Origin: Erythrobacter sp. CCH5-A1
GTDB taxonomy: Bacteria > Pseudomonadota > Alphaproteobacteria > Sphingomonadales > Sphingomonadaceae
DNA: 10,955 nucleotides
Reading direction: 5' to 3'
Assembly: GCF_001557115.1 (NCBI RefSeq)
Contig: NZ_LSKQ01000286.1
Coordinates: 1 to 10,955 of the forward strand
The notes under the pieces are model-generated. The model ran no database searches, had not been told where the DNA came from, and worked only from the letters and a program-made list of their open reading frames with translations. Positions 1 through 4,933 of this stretch are shown piece after piece. The position numbers and the translations under genes are program-made. The stretch's first letter is position 1. Each line of letters begins with the position of its first letter.

Positions 1-2
1 AG

Positions 3-962
3 CGCTGGCTCAACCGCATCCTCGCGCTGCCGATCGGAATGCAGAATGCGATCTTTGAGGAATTTCTGGGGTTGGTCGAAGCGCGGGTGTCCGCAGCGCG
101 CGAGGCGGGATCGCTCGATGTTGGCGTCGAGACCCTGCGGGTCGAACAAGCCGAGGTTGTCGAAGACTTCGTCCTACGGACCGATGAGCGAACCGGCGCC
201 ACGTCACACTTGCTGCAGCTGGCTCTCAAGACGAGAGCGCGGCCGATCCCTCTTGAGCGTGTTCTGGAGCGCCGTGACTATGCCGACGGCTGCATTCTGC
301 TCCACAATACCAAGAGTGGGAAAGCAGCCTTGGCCGAACCTTCGCGGCACTTCATGACCGAGCAGGGCGAGTTGATCCGGCGGGTTATCCTCCACCGTCC
401 CCTGCGGCGCGAATACCACCACTTCGATGACCTTGCGGAATCGGCCTGGGAGGAAGCCCCGCACCAAACCTTCGAAAAGCTTTGGCAGACCGAGGTTGAG
501 GAGCTTGCCGAACGGCTCACCACAGAGACCGTGTACCTTGCGACCGGACTTCTCCTGCCGATCTGGTCGAGCCTGCCTGTCGACTATCTGGAGGTCCGGC
601 GGATCGTCGACGAAGAGGGCAGAAGCTGGCTTGGCCGCATGGTCCACGAGCTCGATGTGGCGAAGCTGCTCGAGAAATTCGACATTGCCTCTACTGTTGA
701 ACTCAGCCCGGATACGATCATCAGGGCGCTTGGAGAGCATCGGACAATCACCATCAAGCAACCATTCGAGGCGACCATCAAATGTTCGCGGGTGGCAGGC
801 GAGAAGCGCTATGAAATCGTGGGCGCACCTGTCGATCAGCTGCCTTGGCTGAAAAGCATCGGCTGTTTCACTGAGATTATCGCGTTTCGCACACGGGCGT
901 TCATTCCAGCGAAGAAAGCTGCCGCAGTAATTGGCTCATTGCTCCGGCTTGTAGCCGAGTAA
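3..962 (+). CDS. Strawberry-notch-like helicase, C-terminal part (5' end outside window)
   Basis: The frame is open from base 3 to a TAA at 960-962 (319 residues visible) with no stop before the window edge, so the start lies upstream. The first visible residues, RWLNRILALPIGMQNAIFEE, match the conserved region of strawberry notch (SBNO) C-terminal domains, where a 'FLNR-L-G-P---QN--F' signature is followed by an alpha/beta region. The family pairs an SNF2/DEAD-like helicase core, and in bacteria often an N-terminal methyltransferase-like part, with this C-terminal domain; those catalytic parts would lie outside the window. The rest is hydrophilic with no membrane segment. Bacterial members are often very large proteins of conjugative plasmids and integrative elements, so the gene suggests mobile-element context. 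Exact function is unknown; a role in DNA transactions is inferred. The internal ATG at 39 is not a credible start because conserved sequence precedes it. Confidence 0.75.
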   Translation, partial: RWLNRILALPIGMQNAIFEEFLGLVEARVSAAREAGSLDVGVETLRVEQAEVVEDFVLRTDERTGATSHLLQLALKTRARPIPLERVLERRDYADGCILLHNTKSGKAALAEPSRHFMTEQGELIRRVILHRPLRREYHHFDDLAESAWEEAPHQTFEKLWQTEVEELAERLTTETVYLATGLLLPIWSSLPVDYLEVRRIVDEEGRSWLGRMVHELDVAKLLEKFDIASTVELSPDTIIRALGEHRTITIKQPFEATIKCSRVAGEKRYEIVGAPVDQLPWLKSIGCFTEIIAFRTRAFIPAKKAAAVIGSLLRLVAE

Positions 963-1078
963 CTGCTGATGGGGCACAGGCAATCCGGTTTGCAGATCGC
1001 GTCACCCAGATTCTACCGACGGATCCCACGTTTCGCCGAGGGTAAGGATACAACTGCACCAAGTGGAAAGGAGCACTC

Positions 1079-1171
1079 CTGTCCTCGCTCATTTATCTGC
1101 CGCTCCTCGCCATGTCCTGCTGCGACCTCGTGCTCGCTTGCTGCGATGCGGCCATGAGCTGCTGCCCGTAA
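1079..1171 (+). CDS. Candidate mini-ORF, hydrophobic peptide with three Cys-Cys pairs
   Basis: A 30-codon frame could start at a CTG (1079) placed 5 bases after the good Shine-Dalgarno sequence AAAGGAG (1067-1073), and it stops at TAA 1169-1171. The frame is open only from 1046. The first half is hydrophobic (SSLIYLPLLA), and the second half reads MSCCDLVLACCDAAMSCCP, with Cys pairs exactly seven residues apart (codons at 1118, 1139 and 1160). A terminator-like hairpin follows 19 bases later, which gives a compact ribosome-binding-site, frame, terminator layout. Weak points are the CTG start, very rare in bacteria, the small size, and no homologue that I recognise. Starting at ATG 1112 leaves 19 residues with no Shine-Dalgarno. 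If real, Cys pairs next to a metal-resistance locus could bind metal or form disulfides, but that is speculation. Confidence 0.25.
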   Translation: MSSLIYLPLLAMSCCDLVLACCDAAMSCCP

Positions 1172-1189
1172 GGGATTGACCAGAGCATG

Positions 1190-1230
1190 AGGGCGGGCAT
1201 CCGGTCATTGACCAGGAGCCCGCCTTGTTT
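1190..1230 (+). terminator. Strong hairpin followed by TTGTTT, likely Rho-independent terminator
   Basis: Arms GGCGGGC (1192-1198) and GCCCGCC (1218-1224) pair perfectly, extended outward by a G-T and an A-T pair (1190-1226). Inside, TCC (1200-1202) pairs with GGA (1215-1217), and GGTC (1203-1206) pairs with GACC (1210-1213) around a tiny loop, with single bulged A's at 1199 and 1214. TTGTTT runs through the 3' foot of the stem on the plus strand (1225-1230). It would end transcripts of the helicase gene and of the candidate mini-ORF. The reverse direction has no T-rich tail. Confidence 0.55.
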
Positions 1231-1247
1231 CGCGCTGCTATCACGCA

Positions 1248-1284
1248 CCTGCCATCTTGCAAGCGCAACACATGCAAAGGCAGG
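1248..1284. other. Imperfect hairpin just past the methyltransferase gene
   Basis: CCTGCC (1248-1253) pairs with GGCAGG (1279-1284), and inside it TTGCA (1257-1261) pairs with TGCAA (1273-1277), leaving an 11-base loop. It lies 8 bases beyond the methyltransferase stop, so it could help end or stabilise that minus-strand transcript. There is no T-run on either side, so a standard Rho-independent terminator is not supported. Confidence 0.3.
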
Positions 1285-1291
1285 CTCGCTC

Positions 1292-1909
1292 CTAACCTAC
1301 TCGGCGAAACGTACTGAACTGAAATTGCTGAACCGAGCCGCCCGGTGTCAGATGCTCGTGGCGCTGTTCGTTCACCAGCTCAAAGTCCTGACCAATAATC
1401 GCCGCGATACTGGCTGCGTCATGCCTCGCAACGGTCAGGCCGCTGCACCGCTCCGGGCCGTCGGGCGCGAAAGTCCCGATGATAGCAATGCCATGACTTG
1501 CGAGAGCCGAATGCATCGCTTCCACATAGGCGTGTTGCTGCTCAGTATCGGTAAGGAAATGGAACGCTGCGCGATCATGCCAGACATCGTATCGCGTGGT
1601 TGACCGCCACTGCGTCACATCGGCAACGATCCATTCAACCGAGCTGGACGCAGCTCCAAGCCTCGCCTTTGCAACGGCCAGCGCACTGGCTGACAAGTCG
1701 AGAACCGCCACCGGCGCATATCCCGCTTCGACTAGCGCACCCGCTAGCCGTGACGCGCCTCCCCCAATGTCGATCACGCCGCCATGCCCCGGATAGGCAG
1801 CGGAAATCAGCTCTAGCGACAGCGCGGGTGTTTCCTCGAACCAGCTTACCTGCGCGGCATCTTTGGTTGCATACACATTTTCCCAGTGGGAACTTGGCTC
1901 GTCGCTCAT
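1292..1909 (-). CDS. Class I SAM-dependent methyltransferase
   Basis: This 205-residue soluble protein belongs to the class I (Rossmann-fold) methyltransferases, which move a methyl group from S-adenosylmethionine to a substrate. The SAM-binding motif I is VIDIGGGAS near residues 45-53, followed by VLDLS (the acidic end of strand 2), WIVADV (motif II region) and the family-like HDRAAFHFL. The N-terminus (SHWENVYATKDAAQVSWFE) is typical of a small-methyltransferase subgroup that I associate with metal-resistance gene clusters; the substrate is unknown. The ATG at 1909 follows GAGGA (1919-1915, minus strand) by 7 bases. The gene starts 13 bases after the true end of the ynfA frame, so the two probably share a transcript with merR upstream. 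No catalytic residue appears to be missing. A role in modifying metal or metalloid compounds is possible but not shown. Confidence 0.85.
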   Translation of the reverse strand: MSDEPSSHWENVYATKDAAQVSWFEETPALSLELISAAYPGHGGVIDIGGGASRLAGALVEAGYAPVAVLDLSASALAVAKARLGAASSSVEWIVADVTQWRSTTRYDVWHDRAAFHFLTDTEQQHAYVEAMHSALASHGIAIIGTFAPDGPERCSGLTVARHDAASIAAIIGQDFELVNEQRHEHLTPGGSVQQFQFSTFRRVG

Positions 1910-1922
1910 GAGCTTGTCCTCA

Positions 1923-2269
1923 TTATGTCGTCCGTCCCGGCCCGAAAAGGATCAACCCGGCCCCGGCGAGGCAAATTGAGGCTCCGATGACATCCCAGCG
2001 GTCGCGGGCCGTGCGCCTTCCACTGTCCAGAGCCATATCAGCGAAGCGGCGATGTAGACACCGCCATAGGCTGCGTAAGCGCGCCCCGCGACGGGCGTAT
2101 CGACGAACGTAAGAAGCCACGCGAATAAGGCTAAGGAAACCACGCCCGGAAACACCCACCACACGGGCTTGTCGAGGCGCAGCCATGCCCAGAAGGAAAA
2201 ACAACCTGCGATCTCTGCGAGTGCGGCCAAGGCATAAAGAAATCCGGTTTGCAGGGTCGGCATGGTCAT
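1923..2269 (-). pseudogene. ynfA: YnfA/UPF0060 small membrane protein, frameshifted
   Basis: The YnfA family (UPF0060) consists of inner-membrane proteins of about 108 residues with four helices, thought to act as small multidrug-type transporters. The first ~88 residues match well: [60 protein letters not shown]. The frame then shifts and ends early, giving 105 residues with a foreign tail ([17 protein letters not shown]). The expected end, [20 protein letters not shown], continues in another frame to the TAA at 1923-1925. Removing one CG from the CGCG at 2003-2006 restores [15 protein letters not shown], the family consensus, and a 114-residue protein with its fourth helix. The lesion is therefore best explained as a 2-bp tandem duplication, or a sequencing error. 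The start is ATG 2269 or ATG 2263; no strong Shine-Dalgarno distinguishes them. Loss of the last helix should impair function. Confidence 0.85.
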
Positions 2270-2386
2270 AGATGGATCCGTGGTGGCAGCGGGCCTGTCG
2301 AGATCATCGCTGCGTGTCGCAGAATCGTCAACGCAGCCTCCGACATACTTGAACGCGAGGCCGAAGCGCCGTTCCCGATGGAGCGA

Positions 2387-2791
2387 TCACCTCGCAGGCA
2401 TAGTGCGAGGGGCCAGCGTTTCGATAATCTTGCAATCGGCCACCGTCCCGTGACGGCAGGAACCGATCACCCGGTCAAGTTCGCTACGCAGCGCGGACAG
2501 ATCGGCGATTTTGCGGTCGATTTCGGTGAGGTGGACACGCGCTATGCCGTCAACTGCTTCGCAGGATTGGGCCTTGTCATCCGACAGCGTGAGCAGTTCG
2601 CGCACCGCTTCGAGCGTGAAACCGAGATCGCGGGCGCGGCGGATGAACGACAGGCGTGCCAGATGGTCATTGCCATAGGCACGGTAATTGGCGCTTGTCC
2701 GTGCCGGCGGGGGCAACAGCCCGATCTTTTCATAATAGCGCACCGTCTCGACCTTGGTCGTCGTGGCGCTCGCGAGCTCGCCAATCTTCAT
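2387..2791 (-). CDS. MerR-family metal-responsive regulator (CadR/PbrR/ZntR type)
   Basis: This 134-residue activator of the heavy-metal MerR group twists over-long promoters when metal binds. The N-terminal winged helix-turn-helix is clear (MKIGELASATTTKVETVRYYEKIGLL, then ARTSANYRAYG and LSFIRRARDLGF), followed by a coiled-coil dimer helix (about residues 80-110) and a metal loop. The cysteines are Cys77, Cys112 and Cys120. Cys77 at the end of the DNA-binding half is the mark of divalent-metal sensors (ZntR, CadR, PbrR); copper sensors such as CueR have Ser there. The start at 2791 has GAAGGAG 5 bases upstream. The frame is open to 2947, but that extension would cross the promoter and enter the divergent gene. 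The gene faces the cation transporter, with a dyad operator between them, so it very likely controls that transporter. Which metal (Cd, Pb, Zn, Hg) cannot be read from sequence. Confidence 0.9.
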   Translation of the reverse strand: MKIGELASATTTKVETVRYYEKIGLLPPPARTSANYRAYGNDHLARLSFIRRARDLGFTLEAVRELLTLSDDKAQSCEAVDGIARVHLTEIDRKIADLSALRSELDRVIGSCRHGTVADCKIIETLAPRTMPAR

Positions 2792-2807
2792 CGCCACTCC
2801 TTCGGGC

Positions 2808-2838
2808 TTGACCCTGTAGTTGCTACAGGGTGTAGATA
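2808..2838 (+). promoter_or_regulatory. MerR-type promoter and operator of the cation transporter gene
   Basis: The -35 box TTGACC (2808-2813) and -10 box TAGATA (2833-2838) are separated by 19 bases, the over-long spacer diagnostic of MerR-family activation. Between and overlapping them lies a perfect inverted repeat, ACCCTGTAG (2811-2819) and CTACAGGGT (2823-2831), around a TTG centre. It closely resembles known PbrR/CadR-type operators. The transporter ATG follows 33 bases after the -10. The site also lies 20 bases upstream of the merR start, so MerR binding probably represses its own gene, as is usual in the family. Confidence 0.9.
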
Positions 2839-2871
2839 GAGTGCCGACTCGGGATTTGTCGAGAAGGCAAG

Positions 2872-3501
2872 ATGATGGCTGATAATTGCGGCAAGGCCGC
2901 GTGCGGGACGACGGCAACGCTGAACGATCCGCGTTGGCGCAGAGCATTGTGGATCGCGCTTGGCGTCAACGCCGGCATGTTCGCTGTCGAGATGGCGGCA
3001 GGCGCCGCCGCTGACAGCCGTGCTTTGCAGGCCGACGCGCTCGATTTTCTGGGTGATGCTGCCAACTATGCGATAAGCCTGCTGGTTGCCGGGATGGCGC
3101 TTACTTGGCGGGCGCGGGCTGCCCTTGCCAAGGGCCTTACTCTGATCGGCCTGAGCGGTTGGGTCATGATCACAGCGGTGTTGGCGGCATTGGGCGGAGC
3201 TGCACCCAAACCTGAACTGATGGGGATCATTGGCGCGTTCGCGCTCGCAGCCAATGCAGGCGTCGCCATCATACTCTACCGCTTTCGTACGGGTGATGCG
3301 AACATGCGATCAGTCTGGATCTGCTCACGCAATGACGCGATCGGCAATATTGCCGTGATGGCTGCTGCGCTCGGCGTGTTCGGCACCGGAACGGCCTGGC
3401 CGGACCTTATTGTTGCTGCGCTCCTAGCGCTGCTGGGGATTAGCGGCGGCATTCAGATTGTTCAGCAGGCACGGCTTGAATTGCGGAGCGTTGCGGCATG
3501 A
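2872..3501 (+). CDS. Short CDF-like heavy-metal cation transporter
   Basis: This 209-residue inner-membrane protein is related to the cation diffusion facilitators, which exchange cytoplasmic divalent metal for protons. About six hydrophobic segments are visible (near residues 24-45, 60-78, 88-108, 117-137, 156-172 and 178-196). The protein ends right after the last one, so the C-terminal cytoplasmic metal-sensing domain of ordinary CDFs (about 300 residues) is absent. Putative transport-site residues are Asp58 and Asp62 (DFLGD, segment 2) and Cys151 and Asp155 (CSRND, segment 5). Cys replaces the usual His of the HxxxD motif, which suggests a soft metal such as Cd or Pb. The N-terminus has two more cysteines (DNCGKAAC). 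ATG 2872 or 2875 follows GAGAAGG (2861-2867). The gene is driven by the divergent MerR-type promoter, and its TGA overlaps the next ATG by four bases (ATGA). Confidence 0.85.
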   Translation: MMADNCGKAACGTTATLNDPRWRRALWIALGVNAGMFAVEMAAGAAADSRALQADALDFLGDAANYAISLLVAGMALTWRARAALAKGLTLIGLSGWVMITAVLAALGGAAPKPELMGIIGAFALAANAGVAIILYRFRTGDANMRSVWICSRNDAIGNIAVMAAALGVFGTGTAWPDLIVAALLALLGISGGIQIVQQARLELRSVAA

Positions 3502-4298
3502 AAGTTTTCCATTCGACACATATCGCGCTCAAGCCGGAAACTGTCTGGGCAGAAGTGCAGATGGCGGGCTTGCTGAAGCATATCGCTTGACCGCTGGTGC
3601 GGTTCATTCCGGTCGATGACGCGGCTTTTTTCCGGTTTCAGCCCGGCGGGCGCTACCAGGTCAAGCTACGGCTGTTCGGCATGATTCCCTTCGGGACCCA
3701 GTGGATTGTAACCTCGCTGCATGAAGCGGAGGACAGTGAATGGCCCAAGCGACTGCGTGATAACGGGCACAGTGCCCTTATTCCCAAGTGGGATCATTGG
3801 ATCACTGTCACGCCTGATCGGAATGGGGGGACGCGCTACAGCGACGAGGTCGAAGTTTCGACCGGAGCCATGACCCCGTTAATCTGGGCGTTCGCGCACA
3901 TCTTCTATTGGCACCGGCAGCGACGCTGGCGGGGGCTTGCCAATAGCCTTGCCGCGCGGCGGGTCATCGCGGCCGAAATGGCGGCATACCATTCAGCCGT
4001 AGAAGAGGGCGACGATGGTCGGGCATGGCACCATTTGGAGCGGGTGCATATCGTGTCGCAGCCCTATCTTGGCCCTCATCTTGCCAGCCATGGCGCTATG
4101 TTGCGGTTTTCTATCCGGCGGAGTGATGCGCGCGAGGCGCTGGGCCAGATCTTCCGGCTTATTTTGGCCCCGCTGGGCGCCCTGACGGGCCGTTTGCCGA
4201 TTGGCAATACGGGTCGATCTACTGTGAGCGCATTTGCGCCGATGCCGATACCTGTCGATTTGGCGGAGGCGCTGCGTCAGCAGGATATGATCTTATGA
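3498..4298 (+). pseudogene. SRPBCC-like + DUF3703 fused reading frame, interrupted by in-frame TGA
   Basis: ATG 3498 overlaps the transporter stop (ATGA) and begins MKVFHSTHIALKPETVW, a typical start of an SRPBCC/START-like lipid- or ligand-binding fold. At codon 31 there is a TGA (3588-3590), yet the same frame continues without a break (PLVRFIPVDDAAFFRF, LRLFGMIPFGTQW, KWDHWITV, YSDEVEV, FYWHRQRRWRGL) to 4298. One base change from TGG (Trp) or CGA (Arg) explains the stop. From about codon 153 the sequence becomes a DUF3703 domain (EMAAYHSAVEEGDDGRAWHH, ERVHIVSQPYLGPHL, APLGALTGRLPIGNTG, VSAFAPMPIP), a family of unknown function, usually a separate protein of about 110-130 residues in metal-resistance clusters. 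No stop or clear internal start separates the two parts. Restored length is 266 codons. Reinitiation at GTG 3597, 6 bases after the TGA, could still make 233 residues, though no good Shine-Dalgarno precedes it. Confidence 0.75.
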
Positions 4299-4417
4299 TC
4301 ATCGCCCCTAAGATAAACTGCATAAATTCAGCCATTCACTATGCCACCTCGCTGGAGACAGGTGAATTATGGCCCGACGGTTGGGGTAATCCCGCTTATG
4401 ACTTCTCCGCGCTCTAA
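4295..4417 (+). CDS. Small hypothetical ORF (40 aa) overlapping the DUF3703 stop
   Basis: ATG 4295 overlaps the upstream TGA by four bases (ATGA), the same coupling seen at 3498 and 6202 in this window, and the frame ends at TAA 4415-4417. The 40-residue product has an aliphatic and polar first half and an unusual Trp/Gly/Pro-rich end (LETGELWPDGWGNPAYDF). I do not recognise a family. It could be a genuine coupled small protein, a remnant of a longer gene, or chance. Base composition is less GC-rich than its neighbours. No other gene is visible between 4299 and 4453. Confidence 0.35.
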   Translation: MIIAPKINCINSAIHYATSLETGELWPDGWGNPAYDFSAL

Positions 4418-4453
4418 TCTCTTGCACGACCGTTCCGCCAGAGTTAGGGACCT

Positions 4454-4873
4454 ATGGTGCTGTGCATGAAATCCCCTCGCGTTAAGCGCCTCTTCGCCTT
4501 GCTTTGCATGGTGTTGGCGCTTGTTTATGCGAGCGCCTCCGGCACAGAGGTCTTGAACTCAATACAGCATTCTGGAGCGGAGGCATCCGCACACGATCAT
4601 TCGGTGCTGAGTGATGCGCTGGCCATGCAGGCTGACCACCACGCTGACATTGATCATGCAGACCCAACTGATGATCAGGGGCAGAATGAAATTGCGGGCG
4701 GACATCATCATCATGGTGATAATGGCTCCAGCCTTTTGGCGTCATCAGCGGATGAACTGCTCGGCTTAATGCTGTTGGGTAACTTGCGCGCGCCCGCTGG
4801 AGATCGACATGTTGACGGCATTGCCGTTCCGGGCCCAGAGCGGCCTCCCATGGTGCTGAAACTGGACGCCTGA
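4454..4873 (+). CDS. czcI: His-rich periplasmic metal-binding protein, CzcI-like
   Basis: This 139-residue secreted protein sits directly upstream of czcC, the position of CzcI in Cupriavidus-type czc operons. Residues 5-29 (KSPRVKRLFALLCMVLALVYASAS) form a positively charged, hydrophobic signal peptide with likely cleavage in the ASASG region. The mature part is rich in His, Asp and Glu: AHDHS, ADHHADIDHADP and GGHHHHGDNG, a clear divalent-metal-binding composition. The C-terminus (LRAPAGDRH, PGPERPP) resembles the 'ERPP' ending of CzcI-like proteins. A buffering or regulatory role in the periplasm is inferred. ATG 4454 has AGGGA only 3 bases upstream, which is closer than ideal; ATG 4466 has no Shine-Dalgarno. 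Overall identity to CzcI is low-complexity driven, so the symbol is tentative. Confidence 0.6.
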   Translation: MVLCMKSPRVKRLFALLCMVLALVYASASGTEVLNSIQHSGAEASAHDHSVLSDALAMQADHHADIDHADPTDDQGQNEIAGGHHHHGDNGSSLLASSADELLGLMLLGNLRAPAGDRHVDGIAVPGPERPPMVLKLDA

Positions 4874-4874
4874 C

Positions 4875-4901
4875 GTCCCGCGCCTTGAGCAGGCGTGGGA
4901 C
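4875..4901 (+). promoter_or_regulatory. Intercistronic hairpin between czcI-like gene and czcC
   Basis: GTCCCGCGCC (4875-4884) pairs with GGCGTGGGAC (4892-4901) over 10 base pairs with one G-U wobble, around the 7-base loop TTGAGCA. It begins one base after the czcI-like stop codon. An alternative, mutually exclusive small hairpin, TGGGA/TCCCA (4896-4900 with 4904-4908), shares its 3' arm. There is no immediate T-run, so it is more likely an RNA-stability or attenuation element than a full terminator. Confidence 0.5.
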
Positions 4902-4933
4902 ATTCCCATGCTTGCGATCAAGGTTTTCTCACC

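Larger units (their letters stand above)
963..1291. other. Intergenic region between convergent genes
   Basis: This 329-base gap separates the plus-strand helicase end from the minus-strand methyltransferase end. I see one candidate mini-ORF (1079-1171), one strong hairpin (1190-1226) and one weaker hairpin (1248-1284). Longer frames here (for example 969-1157 plus, 1089-1277 minus) lack a recognisable family and a good ribosome binding site. No convincing sigma70-type promoter was found; a TTGCAG at 990-995 has no good -10 partner. Confidence 0.6.

Noticed and set aside
1187..1603. Plus-strand frame of 138 aa
   Set aside because: It overlaps the methyltransferase in antisense, and its composition is not protein-family-like.
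2266..2346. Minus-strand 26-aa frame whose stop overlaps the ynfA ATG
   Set aside because: There is no ribosome binding site and no recognisable or conserved-looking sequence; the overlap alone is not enough.
2249..2839. Long plus-strand frame (196 aa) across merR
   Set aside because: It is the antisense shadow of the clear MerR protein and has no family features.
2792..2947. N-terminal extension of MerR to 186 aa
   Set aside because: It would cross the operator and the divergent gene start; the conserved MKIGELA start at 2791 has its own GAAGGAG site.
3588..3590. TGA as a selenocysteine codon
   Set aside because: There is no selenoprotein family context, no obvious SECIS-like stem right after it, and a Trp or Arg codon is one base away.
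4422..4450. Possible promoter TTGCAC - 17 bp - TAGGGA before the His-rich gene
   Set aside because: The -10 would coincide with the Shine-Dalgarno region and leave almost no leader; the match is too weak to report as a feature.
4895..4933. GTG start for CzcC at 4895
   Set aside because: It lies inside the intercistronic hairpin and adds residues ahead of a normal signal peptide; ATG 4934 fits better.
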